NCBI GenBank assembly: GCA_964392465.1
Contig: CAYMPC010000037.1
Location: 1 to 10,505, forward strand
Origin: JAAXVZ01 sp964392465
GTDB lineage: Archaea > Nanobdellota > Nanobdellia > Woesearchaeales > GW2011-AR15
Length of the DNA: 10,505 nucleotides
Direction of reading: 5' to 3'
Part shown: positions 1 to 5,168 of the stretch, one piece after another
How the letters are laid out: the number at the start of each line of letters is the position of its first letter
Position numbering within the stretch: the stretch's first letter is position 1
Notes under the pieces: generated by a model
Seen by the model: the letters and a program-made list of their open reading frames with translations, nothing else
Databases searched by the model: none
Told to the model about the DNA's origin: nothing
Program-made: the position numbers and the translations under genes

Positions 1-1436
1 AAGCTATGTTCTCTTTAGATAATTTCAATGGAAATGAAGATGTTATAATCCAAAAAAATCAAGAGTCACTACCTGAAAACGAGATGAAAATAAAACTTGC
101 AGGTCTTAAGGTAAGTCTTTTTACAATATTAAGTAAATATTTTGGTAAAGATACCTTAGAACTTACTTTCTATTATAATGATGATGGAATAGATGAACAT
201 TCTGTAAGATTATATTATTATTATGAGGGTTGGAAGGAGATAGAAAATGCAACAATCGACAAAAAAAAGAACAAAGTGTATTCAGGTAAAATAGAACTTC
301 CCTTCTATGATTTAGATAAGGAAATAACAGGAATAGAGTTTGCAGTTTGGGCAGATGAAGGAAATATTAAAGTTGAGGATGACATGGGTTATGATGAAAT
401 GCAGGATAGAACTGAAGATCTTGAAATGCCTGAAGATTTTTTTAATGACGAAACAGCAGAAGGACAAGATAACGCAATTTTAGGTGGATGTCCCCCTGAA
501 AAAGTTTTGATATGTCATGTAAGCGAAATAGAAAATAATATTTGTATTGACAACTCAGCACTTTCAGCACATATTATCCAGGGAGATTATGAAGGTCCTT
601 GTGTAAATGAAACAATTAAACTCAAAAATATTCCAGAATTAAAAGCAAATGAAGATATTGAATTAGAGTTTGAAAACAAGTTAAAATTATCTTTCAAAGC
701 ATCTAATGAAAAAACAGAGGTAAGACTTATTACGAGAGTAAGAGAAGCAAATCCTCAGCAGATTGAGCCTCCTAAAAAGAGGGTAAAAAAATATATAATA
801 ATTGAGCATCCTGATATTGACAACTCAGAGATTATTTCTTCAAAGATAGAATTTACAATTGAGGAGGAATGGCTAGAATCAAACAACGCTAAAAAAGAGG
901 ATGTCATTTTAAGTAAATATATAGAGATGGAAGGGCAATGGAAAGACTTAAAGACAACCTATTTGAAAACAGAAGAAAATTTGCTTTACTATGAGGCTGA
1001 TTCAGAAGGATTTTCAACATTCGCTGTAACATTAAATAACACAGATTATTCACCTTTTGAAGAAGAAATACAAGTTCAAAACAAAGAATTAGTTGAGGAA
1101 GAGAGTGAAATCATAATAGAAGAACAAGGTGAGCACGATGAGCAAGAAGACTCAATTGTTATTACGCCTATAATGATAGGAGGATTTTTGATTTTTAGTT
1201 TGGTGCTTATCTTAGTTTTGCCTTTCATAATCTCTAATCTACCTGTACATAAGAAAAAGAAAGAGATTTATGATCCAGAAAAAGAAAAATACAGTTCAGT
1301 TCTTGAGTTTGTTTCAAGTTTGAAGGAGAAAAAAAAGACAGATGAAGAAATTGTAAAAGAACTTTCAGGAGCAGGATGGAAAAAAGCAGAAATTGAAAAA
1401 ATCTTAGATCTAAATTCTCCCACTAAGAAAAAATAA
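1..1436 (+). CDS. Cell-surface protein with PGF-pre-PGF domain, one membrane anchor and cytoplasmic tail (5' partial)
   Basis: The frame is open to the left edge, so the ATG at 6 is probably internal and the gene starts outside the window. Numbering from that ATG (476 residues): residues 60-145 form a beta-rich segment with a WAxEGNIxVExDMGYDE-type stretch. Residues 162-199 match a CH-motif seen in surface proteins (KVxICH...ALxAHxxxGDxxGPC). Residues about 262-342 look like the archaeal PGF-pre-PGF domain: a KY-I-I-EHP start, an EEWL...DVILSKY core and a YYEADSEGFSTFAV end. An acidic linker precedes a transmembrane helix at 388-411, then a KKKK stop-transfer. The tail at 424-468 contains an EEIVKELSGAGWKKAEIEKIL helix pair resembling a UBA-like fold. 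Topology is therefore external N-terminal part, cytoplasmic C-terminus. The partner and exact role are unknown; a surface or S-layer-associated function is inferred. Confidence 0.85.
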   Translation, partial: AMFSLDNFNGNEDVIIQKNQESLPENEMKIKLAGLKVSLFTILSKYFGKDTLELTFYYNDDGIDEHSVRLYYYYEGWKEIENATIDKKKNKVYSGKIELPFYDLDKEITGIEFAVWADEGNIKVEDDMGYDEMQDRTEDLEMPEDFFNDETAEGQDNAILGGCPPEKVLICHVSEIENNICIDNSALSAHIIQGDYEGPCVNETIKLKNIPELKANEDIELEFENKLKLSFKASNEKTEVRLITRVREANPQQIEPPKKRVKKYIIIEHPDIDNSEIISSKIEFTIEEEWLESNNAKKEDVILSKYIEMEGQWKDLKTTYLKTEENLLYYEADSEGFSTFAVTLNNTDYSPFEEEIQVQNKELVEEESEIIIEEQGEHDEQEDSIVITPIMIGGFLIFSLVLILVLPFIISNLPVHKKKKEIYDPEKEKYSSVLEFVSSLKEKKKTDEEIVKELSGAGWKKAEIEKILDLNSPTKKK

Positions 1437-1450
1437 TTTTTTATATTTTT
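1437..1450 (+). terminator. Poly-T terminator after the surface protein
   Basis: T6 followed by AT and T5 begins directly after the TAA stop at 1434-1436. Archaeal RNA polymerase terminates on such T-rich tracts without needing a hairpin. The convergent tRNA-Ile ends about 30 bp further on. Confidence 0.55.
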
Positions 1451-1481
1451 AATATTATGAAAAGAAGCCTATTAATAAGAA

Positions 1482-1569
1482 TGGGCCCAACCAGATTTGA
1501 ACTGGCGACCTCTCGATTTCTTACTTCGAGTTATCAGTCGAGCGCTCCACCAGGCTAAGCTATGGGCCC
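1482..1569 (-). tRNA. trnI: tRNA-Ile (GAU) with a 14-nt intron
   Basis: Read on the minus strand, the acceptor stem pairs GGGCCCA with TGGGCCC, discriminator A at 1482, no encoded CCA. The D arm (GCTTAGCCTGGTGGAGC) and T arm (GCCAG-TTCAAAT-CTGGT) are normal. The anticodon stem CTCGA/TCGAG is only formed if 14 bases are removed at the canonical 37/38 position. The anticodon GAT lies at 1533-1535. The spliced length is 74. It sits 24 bp downstream of tRNA-Phe with no promoter of its own evident, so the two are likely co-transcribed. Confidence 0.95.
1518..1531 (-). other. 14-nt intron of tRNA-Ile, relaxed BHB splice motif
   Basis: Between the anticodon stem halves the RNA reads CTGA-TAA-CT-CGA-AG-TAAG-AAA. 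This folds as a bulge-helix-bulge: a central 4-nt helix CTGA/TAAG with one G-A mismatch, 3-nt bulges TAA and AAA, and a tiny CT/AG cap with a CGA loop. Cleavage after the second base of each bulge gives exactly the 37/38 junction, as expected for archaeal tRNA endonuclease. Confidence 0.8.
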
Positions 1570-1593
1570 ATAGTTAGCATTATTATGTAAAAA

Positions 1594-1682
1594 TGGGACC
1601 TGTGGAATTTGAATCCACGACACCTACGTATCAGATTTTTTTATCTTCAGCGTAGTGCTCTCCCAGGCTGAGCTAAGGTCCC
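1594..1682 (-). tRNA. trnF: tRNA-Phe (GAA) with a 15-nt intron
   Basis: On the minus strand the acceptor pairs GGGACCT with AGGTCCC, discriminator A at 1594, no encoded CCA. The T arm is GTGGA-TTCAAAT-TCCAC. The anticodon stem CTACG/CGTAG encloses CTGAAG, a 15-nt intron and A38. The anticodon GAA is at 1646-1648, giving Phe. Spliced length is 74. A TATA-like box lies about 30 bp upstream. Confidence 0.95.
1630..1644 (-). other. 15-nt intron of tRNA-Phe, relaxed BHB motif
   Basis: The RNA reads CTGA-AGA-TAAAAAAA-TCTG-ATA between the anticodon stem halves. The central helix CTGA/TCTG has three pairs and one T-T mismatch; the 3-nt bulges are AGA and ATA. Cutting after the second base of each bulge removes 15 nt at 37/38. 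The intron is dominated by a run of seven A. Confidence 0.75.
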
Positions 1683-1707
1683 AATAACAGCTTCGAAAAC
1701 TAAGTCG

Positions 1708-1719
1708 ATTTAAATTATT
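1708..1719 (-). promoter_or_regulatory. TATA box for tRNA-Phe/tRNA-Ile
   Basis: The minus strand reads AATAATTTAAAT here, with the AT core centred about 30 bases upstream of the tRNA-Phe 5' end at 1682. That fits an archaeal TATA box with transcription starting a few bases before the mature tRNA. Confidence 0.55.
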
Positions 1720-1737
1720 TTCTGTTCTTATGGAGAG

Positions 1738-1750
1738 AAAAATAAAAAAA
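1738..1750 (-). terminator. T-rich terminator after the 294-aa protein
   Basis: Just after the TAG stop (1752-1754), the minus strand has T7, A, then T5. This is a likely archaeal oligo-T terminator separating the protein gene from the tRNA promoter downstream. Confidence 0.45.
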
Positions 1751-1751
1751 T

Positions 1752-2636
1752 CTATATCCTTATTCCATAAGACTCTAATCTTTGTTTATATCCTGTTAAC
1801 TCACCTGTTCTGTCACAAGATCTGCATCCTATTCTATAAATAGTGGATAATATTCTTTCATATTGACGAAAATCAGATATAGATGTATTTCCCTTATTAT
1901 CTGTTTTTCCTGGAATTATAAGAGAATAATTTCTTCCGTTTTGGCCGTCAATAGAAATTTCTATTACACACAAAGGATCTTTTTGTGGTTTAGGAGTATT
2001 ATTTAAAGGCCAGATAACTTTTGCAGATCTTAATGAAGAAGAATTTCCATTAAGTTGTTGAATCATTAAACTAATTGCTTCTTCTGTTGAACCCAAGTCT
2101 ATACTCGCTCTGGCTAACTCAGTTATATCAACATATCTTTTATCTTCAGGTCCTGTTGAAAAGCTATACTTTGACTTAGTTCCCTGCGCGAAAAATCCAT
2201 TAAAATGATTTTTAATAAATGAGATTAAACTGGAATAATCAAAACCACTTTGTGTTATTCCGTCTTTTGTTTTTATTCCTCTTTCATATTCATAAACTAC
2301 AGTAGGAAGACCTCCCTTTGCTTGAATACAGTTTGCGAGTTCTCTATCATATTCTGCAGATATATTCAAAAAAATACCAAGAGTACTTCCGCCATTTGTT
2401 TCAGGAGACAGAAGGTCATCAAGTTTACAGCATATATCAGCTATTGAAGGATTTTCTTTTGGTTCGGCATCATAAATTACAGCAGAGTAAGTATTTTCCA
2501 GGAGCTTGTCTAAGGTAGCCTCATCCTCTGCAACATGAACAGAAAAATCTTCTTCATTAAATGCTGAATCATATAATTGCTTCTTAAATGTTTCTTGGTG
2601 TTCACCAATATAAAGAATAATGTTTTTTTCTTTCAT
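1752..2636 (-). CDS. Hypothetical protein, possible receiver-like N-terminal fold (294 aa)
   Basis: I do not recognise this family. The N-terminal about 55 residues (NIILYIGEHQETFKKQL...YSAVIYDAEP) have the beta-alpha spacing and the hhYDA end of a CheY-like receiver or Rossmann fold, but no complete phosphoacceptor set is evident. The rest is mixed alpha/beta, including WPLNNTPKPQKDPLCVIEISIDG. A CRSC motif near the C-terminus could bind metal or form a disulfide. There is no signal peptide or membrane helix, so it is probably cytoplasmic. An in-frame TTG at 2651 would add five residues. ATG 2636 is preferred because a TATA box is centred 26 bases upstream, implying a leaderless mRNA starting at this ATG. 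It appears monocistronic. Confidence 0.75.
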   Translation of the reverse strand: MKEKNIILYIGEHQETFKKQLYDSAFNEEDFSVHVAEDEATLDKLLENTYSAVIYDAEPKENPSIADICCKLDDLLSPETNGGSTLGIFLNISAEYDRELANCIQAKGGLPTVVYEYERGIKTKDGITQSGFDYSSLISFIKNHFNGFFAQGTKSKYSFSTGPEDKRYVDITELARASIDLGSTEEAISLMIQQLNGNSSSLRSAKVIWPLNNTPKPQKDPLCVIEISIDGQNGRNYSLIIPGKTDNKGNTSISDFRQYERILSTIYRIGCRSCDRTGELTGYKQRLESYGIRI

Positions 2637-2656
2637 TTTTAGGCTGAACAATAACT

Positions 2657-2666
2657 TATATTTAAA
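2657..2666 (-). promoter_or_regulatory. TATA box of the 294-aa protein gene
   Basis: TTTAAATATA on the minus strand is centred about 26 bases before ATG 2636. The spacing leaves no room for a leader or Shine-Dalgarno site and decides the start codon against TTG 2651. Confidence 0.6.
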
Positions 2667-2728
2667 TTAATCAGATGGTCAAGATGGTCTTCAGGCTTTC
2701 TACAATTATTAAACTCCTCAACAATGCA

Positions 2729-2746
2729 TATTTCACGTATTTCACG
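2729..2746. repeat. Exact tandem 9-mer in intergenic region
   Basis: TATTTCACG occurs twice head to tail, immediately upstream of the best TATA box in the gap between the divergent 294-aa gene and the zinc-protein gene. A smaller imperfect tandem (AGATGGTC) lies at 2673-2689. The position suggests an operator, but no binding protein is known. Confidence 0.4.
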
Positions 2747-2752
2747 CATAAA

Positions 2753-2760
2753 TTTATATA
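2753..2760 (+). promoter_or_regulatory. Candidate TATA box of the zinc-protein gene
   Basis: TTTATATA is the best TATA match upstream of 2853 and would give a leader of about 70 nt. An AT-rich run at 2822-2840 is an alternative but is too close to the ATG to be ideal. This is one of few genes here with a leader and a Shine-Dalgarno site. Confidence 0.35.
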
Positions 2761-2840
2761 GGATGAAAAATTTCTAGACCCTAGTACTGAAGATTCTGCT
2801 ATTAGTAAGGTCTGAAGTATGAGATATAGAATATATAATA

Positions 2841-2845
2841 GGTGA
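2841..2845 (+). promoter_or_regulatory. Shine-Dalgarno site of the zinc-protein gene
   Basis: GGTGA lies seven bases before ATG 2853 and matches the archaeal anti-SD sequence. It supports this start and a leadered transcript. Confidence 0.55.
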
Positions 2846-2852
2846 AATATAA

Positions 2853-3026
2853 ATGGCATATGGAGAAAGACGCCAAGGCGGATTTAATAGATCCTTCGGC
2901 GGACCAAGAGAAATGCACAAAGCTGTATGCGCTGACTGTGGCCAGGAATGCGAAGTTCCTTTTAAGCCAATGGAAGGCAAACCAGTATACTGCAGAACTT
3001 GCTACCAGAATCATAAGAAGTTTTAG
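2853..3026 (+). CDS. Small CxxC-x17-CxxC zinc-binding protein (57 aa)
   Basis: The product has a basic glycine-rich N-terminus (residues 1-19, RRQGGFNRSFGGPR) and then a single zinc ribbon. C26-x2-C29, 17 residues, C47-x2-C50 exactly fit the CxxC-x17-CxxC domain (TIGR04272 type), including the family hallmarks VPFKP and PVYCRxC. Such domains occur as tiny stand-alone proteins or at the end of RNA helicase-like proteins. A nucleic-acid or ribosome-associated role is inferred, not shown. The coding sequence is clearly more GC-rich than its neighbours, which may reflect high expression. The stop is TAG at 3024. Confidence 0.85.
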   Translation: MAYGERRQGGFNRSFGGPREMHKAVCADCGQECEVPFKPMEGKPVYCRTCYQNHKKF

Positions 3027-3113
3027 TTTTAGGTTCTTATAGCGGACAACAAATCTTAATTTATTTTTTTTATTATTCTTTTCTAACAACTTCTGATATT
3101 TTATGAAAACTTA

Positions 3114-3123
3114 TTTAAATATA
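3114..3123 (+). promoter_or_regulatory. TATA box of tRNA-Thr
   Basis: TTTAAATATA is centred 26-27 bases before the tRNA 5' end at 3145, so transcription should start at or next to the mature 5' end. Confidence 0.6.
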
Positions 3124-3144
3124 ATTCAAATTCAAGTCTCTTAT

Positions 3145-3246
3145 GCCTCTGTAGCATAGTCGCTATTGCGGCTGACTTGTAGCAGGCTTTTAGAAAAAGC
3201 ATGAGAAGTCATCAGCAGGTCGCCGGTTCAAATCCGGCCAGAGGCT
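3145..3246 (+). tRNA. trnT: tRNA-Thr (UGU) with a 29-nt intron
   Basis: The acceptor pairs GCCTCTG with CAGAGGC, discriminator T at 3246 (typical of archaeal tRNA-Thr), no encoded CCA. The T arm is GCCGG-TTCAAAT-CCGGC. The anticodon stem GCTGA/TCAGC forms once 29 bases at 37/38 are removed. The anticodon TGT is at 3178-3180. Spliced length is 73. An exact 18-bp copy of its 3' end follows at 3327. Confidence 0.95.
3182..3210 (+). other. 29-nt intron of tRNA-Thr with internal hairpin
   Basis: The intron contains a perfect 6-bp hairpin GCTTTT-AGA-AAAAGC. The central helix of the splice motif, CTTG/GAAG, has three pairs, flanked by 3-nt bulges TAG and TCA with cuts after the second base. An alternative pairing TGACTT/AAGTCA would disrupt the anticodon stem in the unspliced form. 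Confidence 0.75.
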
Positions 3247-3248
3247 TT
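3231..3248 (+). repeat. 18-bp direct repeat, copy 1 (tRNA-Thr 3' end)
   Basis: AATCCGGCCAGAGGCTTT covers the end of the T loop, the T stem, the acceptor 3' strand and two bases beyond the tRNA. An exact second copy lies at 3327-3344. Duplicated tRNA 3' ends are the classical trace of tRNA-targeting integrases. Confidence 0.85.
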
Positions 3249-3297
3249 CTTAATATGTATGCTTGACTGAGCGAAGCGAAGGAAACATACTTCTTTC

Positions 3298-3325
3298 CCA
3301 CAAGGCTTTTGTAAAGGCTTGGTGG
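3298..3325 (+). other. Hairpin abutting the second tRNA-Thr 3' repeat
   Basis: CCACAAG pairs with CTTGGTGG (one bulged G), then comes a G-G mismatch and a CTTT/AAAG stem capped by TGT. The structure ends two bases before the 18-bp repeat copy. The 8-mer AGGCTTTT inside it also occurs in the tRNA-Thr intron, so this could be a decayed piece of a tRNA copy; it could equally be chance. Confidence 0.4.
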
Positions 3326-3326
3326 T

Positions 3327-3344
3327 AATCCGGCCAGAGGCTTT
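3327..3344 (+). repeat. 18-bp direct repeat, copy 2 (att-like)
   Basis: This is an exact copy of the tRNA-Thr 3' end, 78 bp after the first copy, with no tRNA body attached. It resembles the outer attachment site left by an element, but no integrase or cargo lies between the copies. Confidence 0.85.
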
Positions 3345-3382
3345 TTATTATTTCTCTATTGTTTTTTATTAAAAAGAAATAA
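3342..3382. terminator. Possible bidirectional terminator between tRNA-Thr and the 225-aa gene
   Basis: A T5 run at 3342-3346 and a T6 run at 3362-3367 sit in the convergent gap. An 8-bp inverted repeat TTATTTCT/AGAAATAA (3348-3355 and 3375-3382) brackets the second run. The inverted repeat may be chance in AT-rich DNA. Confidence 0.35.
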
Positions 3383-3387
3383 GAATA

Positions 3388-4065
3388 TCAGAACCACTCT
3401 TTTTCAGTATCCATTGGAACTCTTTTTTGGTCAAATCTGTTTAATCCCATATAAAATTTCAAGTCTTCAATAAATCTTTCACACCATCTTCTCAATTCTA
3501 TTTCTTGTTCCCTTACTCTGTTCTTATAGATCATTCTTGGAAAAAAGTCTTCTAAAATAACTAGTAAAGGATGTCCAGTGTTTTTGTTAAACCAACCATT
3601 TGTATCTAGTTCAAGAATACCATTAAACCATATTATTAACTCACCAACATATGGCTTAATCTTTTTTCCTTTATACATCATTTCTACTCTTTTCATATTT
3701 GTTGTCAAAACATCTATATAGGCTTTCTGGGCAAAGTAAGAATGTGAGCCAGCAATACCTCCAAAACTTTTTTTTAATCTCCACCAGAATCTTATTTCTT
3801 TATGACCTTCTTGGTCTCTGTATTCACCATAGAAATTCTCATATCGTTTAGTATCCTCTACATTATCCAAAGATTCTTGCGCTTTCCATCCTTCTTCAGC
3901 TAAATAATGATGCATATACCTATAAACGTTCTCCAAATGCACTATTCTTTCCTGTTTTATTTGAGTGCTATAAACTAAAAGATTAGATTCTCCCCATGTT
4001 CCGGCAGTTTCAGGTGCCCACTGGGATTTAATGCCTGCTTTTTCTTTAGGGGTCCAAATACTCAT
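3388..4065 (-). CDS. Conserved-looking hypothetical protein, mostly helical (225 aa)
   Basis: I do not recognise this family. The protein is rich in Trp, Tyr and Phe (WTPKEKAG, GTWGESN, RFWWRLKKSFGG, GELIIWFNGILELD). It has several helices with alternating charge and ends with a basic helical segment (RVREQEIELRRWCERFIEDLKFYMGL). No signal peptide or membrane helix is present, so it is likely cytoplasmic. The FWWRLKKS and LIIWFNGILELDTNGW segments look like structural cores rather than catalytic motifs. It has its own leaderless promoter and is divergent from the GTPase gene, sharing a 118-bp promoter region; functional linkage is not implied. Confidence 0.75.
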   Translation of the reverse strand: MSIWTPKEKAGIKSQWAPETAGTWGESNLLVYSTQIKQERIVHLENVYRYMHHYLAEEGWKAQESLDNVEDTKRYENFYGEYRDQEGHKEIRFWWRLKKSFGGIAGSHSYFAQKAYIDVLTTNMKRVEMMYKGKKIKPYVGELIIWFNGILELDTNGWFNKNTGHPLLVILEDFFPRMIYKNRVREQEIELRRWCERFIEDLKFYMGLNRFDQKRVPMDTEKEWF

Positions 4066-4088
4066 AACAACATAAATAGATAGGGCAC

Positions 4089-4097
4089 TATATAAAA
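4089..4097 (-). promoter_or_regulatory. TATA box of the 225-aa protein gene
   Basis: TTTTATATA on the minus strand is centred 28 bases before ATG 4065, implying a leaderless or near-leaderless mRNA. Confidence 0.6.
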
Positions 4098-4153
4098 TTT
4101 TCGGAAAAACGTATACAGGTGTATTTTTTAGTATATATTTTTTTTTAATAACA

Positions 4154-4161
4154 CTTATAAT
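4154..4161 (+). promoter_or_regulatory. TATA box of the GTPase gene
   Basis: CTTATAAT is centred 26 bases before ATG 4184, the leaderless spacing seen across this window. No Shine-Dalgarno site precedes the ATG. Confidence 0.55.
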
Positions 4162-4183
4162 CTACTATACTTTTCTTTGATAC

Positions 4184-4930
4184 ATGGTAAATTACTGGCG
4201 TCTTGTAAATGAGGTAATAGATGAAGCAGACATCCTATTGCTAGTTATAGATTCAAGAATGCCTGAACTTACAAGGCATAAAGAAATCGAGATGAAAATT
4301 CAGCAGAGAAATAAAAAACTGCTTTATATTCTAAATAAGAGTGACTTGGTTTTGAAAGGTGATATGGAGAATATAAAAAAAGAATTTCAGCCGTGCATTT
4401 TTGTTTCCTCAACAAAGAGATTAGGAGGGACATTGCTTTTCAAAAAAATTATGGAATTATCTAAAGGAGAAAATTGTATTGTAGGAGTATTGGGATATCC
4501 TAATGTTGGGAAAAGTTCTGTTATCAATTTACTAAAAGGACAGAAATCAGCTTCCGTAAGTCCTCATTCAGGACACACAAAAAGCATACAGTTTGTAAGA
4601 GCAAAGAGAAAAATAAAATTAATAGACACACCAGGAGTGCTGCCTTTCAATGAAAAAGATATTGAGAAACAAGTGCTTATTGGCTCAAAGAACCCAGAGC
4701 ACCTTAAAGAGCCAGACTATTTTGCAATGAAACTTATAGAGATGAAACCGCAAATGTTCGAGAAATATTATAATCTTATTTATGAAGGGGACGCATATGA
4801 TTTTTTAGAGAAAGTTGCCCTGAAAAGCAATGTCTTGATTAAAGGTGGCCTTCCTGATATGCATAGGATAGCTCGTCAGTTATTATATGATTGGCAGAGA
4901 GGAAAAGTGCATGAGATCTTTCTTAAGTGA
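4184..4930 (+). CDS. Circularly permuted GTPase, YlqF/RbgA-like (248 aa)
   Basis: GTPase motifs appear in the permuted order G4-G5-G1-G2-G3, which defines the YlqF/YawG-type family. G4 NKSD is at residues 51-54 and G5 SST at 75-77. The Walker A G1 GYPNVGKSS is at 104-112, the G2 Thr in GHTKS at 132, and G3 DTPG at 148-151. The N-terminal EADILLLVIDSRMPE segment is also typical. A C-terminal helical region (about 180-248, ending RIARQLLYDWQRGKV) matches the usual accessory domain. Bacterial and eukaryotic relatives act in large-subunit ribosome assembly; the same role here is inferred from family. Length is slightly below the bacterial norm of about 280. All motifs are intact. Confidence 0.92.
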   Translation: MVNYWRLVNEVIDEADILLLVIDSRMPELTRHKEIEMKIQQRNKKLLYILNKSDLVLKGDMENIKKEFQPCIFVSSTKRLGGTLLFKKIMELSKGENCIVGVLGYPNVGKSSVINLLKGQKSASVSPHSGHTKSIQFVRAKRKIKLIDTPGVLPFNEKDIEKQVLIGSKNPEHLKEPDYFAMKLIEMKPQMFEKYYNLIYEGDAYDFLEKVALKSNVLIKGGLPDMHRIARQLLYDWQRGKVHEIFLK

Positions 4931-4964
4931 TGTTACTACTATCAAGTAAATAAAAATAGAAAAC

Positions 4965-4974
4965 TTTATATATA
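4965..4974 (+). promoter_or_regulatory. TATA box of the 43-aa zinc-finger gene
   Basis: TTTATATATA is centred 25 bases before ATG 4995. A T7 run at 4984-4990 lies between box and start and could also terminate GTPase transcripts. Confidence 0.6.
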
Positions 4975-4994
4975 AGTTTACCCTTTTTTTGTCT

Positions 4995-5126
4995 ATGATT
5001 AAGACATATGGTGGTAAATGCAGAAATTGCAGAAAAGATATGTTAGAGGACTCTATTTTCTGCTCTCAAGTATGCAAAAATTCTTGGTTTATGGATTATG
5101 ATAAAACAGCATTAGCACAAGTATAA
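4995..5126 (+). CDS. Tiny zinc-finger protein (43 aa)
   Basis: The 43-residue product has four cysteines in the order C9-x2-C12-x10-C23-x3-C27, with a conserved-looking KCRNCRKDMLEDSIFCSQVC core. This resembles the short zinc-ribbon families related to DUF2116 (CxxCG...FCSxxC), which are frequent as tiny archaeal proteins. An aromatic and acidic tail (WFMDYD) follows. Its own strong TATA box at leaderless distance, intact cysteines and a clean stop (TAA 5124) argue for a real gene. Function is unknown. Confidence 0.72.
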   Translation: MIKTYGGKCRNCRKDMLEDSIFCSQVCKNSWFMDYDKTALAQV

Positions 5127-5168
5127 AAAATAAAACAAATTATTTCTCCTTTGTTCTTATTATTTCAA

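Noticed and set aside
2250..2518. Two plus-strand frames of 65-66 codons
   Set aside because: They lie wholly inside the 294-aa gene on the other strand, with no promoter or motif.
2637..2651. TTG start at 2651 for the 294-aa protein
   Set aside because: The TATA centre would lie only about 11 bases upstream, too close for transcription to include it.
2760..2815. C/D-box guide RNA candidate: AGGATGA (C-like), CTGA at 2787 and CTGA at 2812
   Set aside because: The C box has a mismatch, no acceptable C' box is present, and the nearby TATA box would start transcription downstream of the C box.
2802..3089. Open frames on the minus strand and another plus frame across 2671-3089
   Set aside because: They overlap the 57-aa CxxC-x17-CxxC gene, whose motif spacing is exact. 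The alternatives have no motif, promoter or Shine-Dalgarno support.
3259..3290. GTATG...CATAC inverted repeat around GAGCGAAGCGAAG after tRNA-Thr
   Set aside because: Only five outer pairs form with a long unpaired interior; not enough to call an RNA element by itself.
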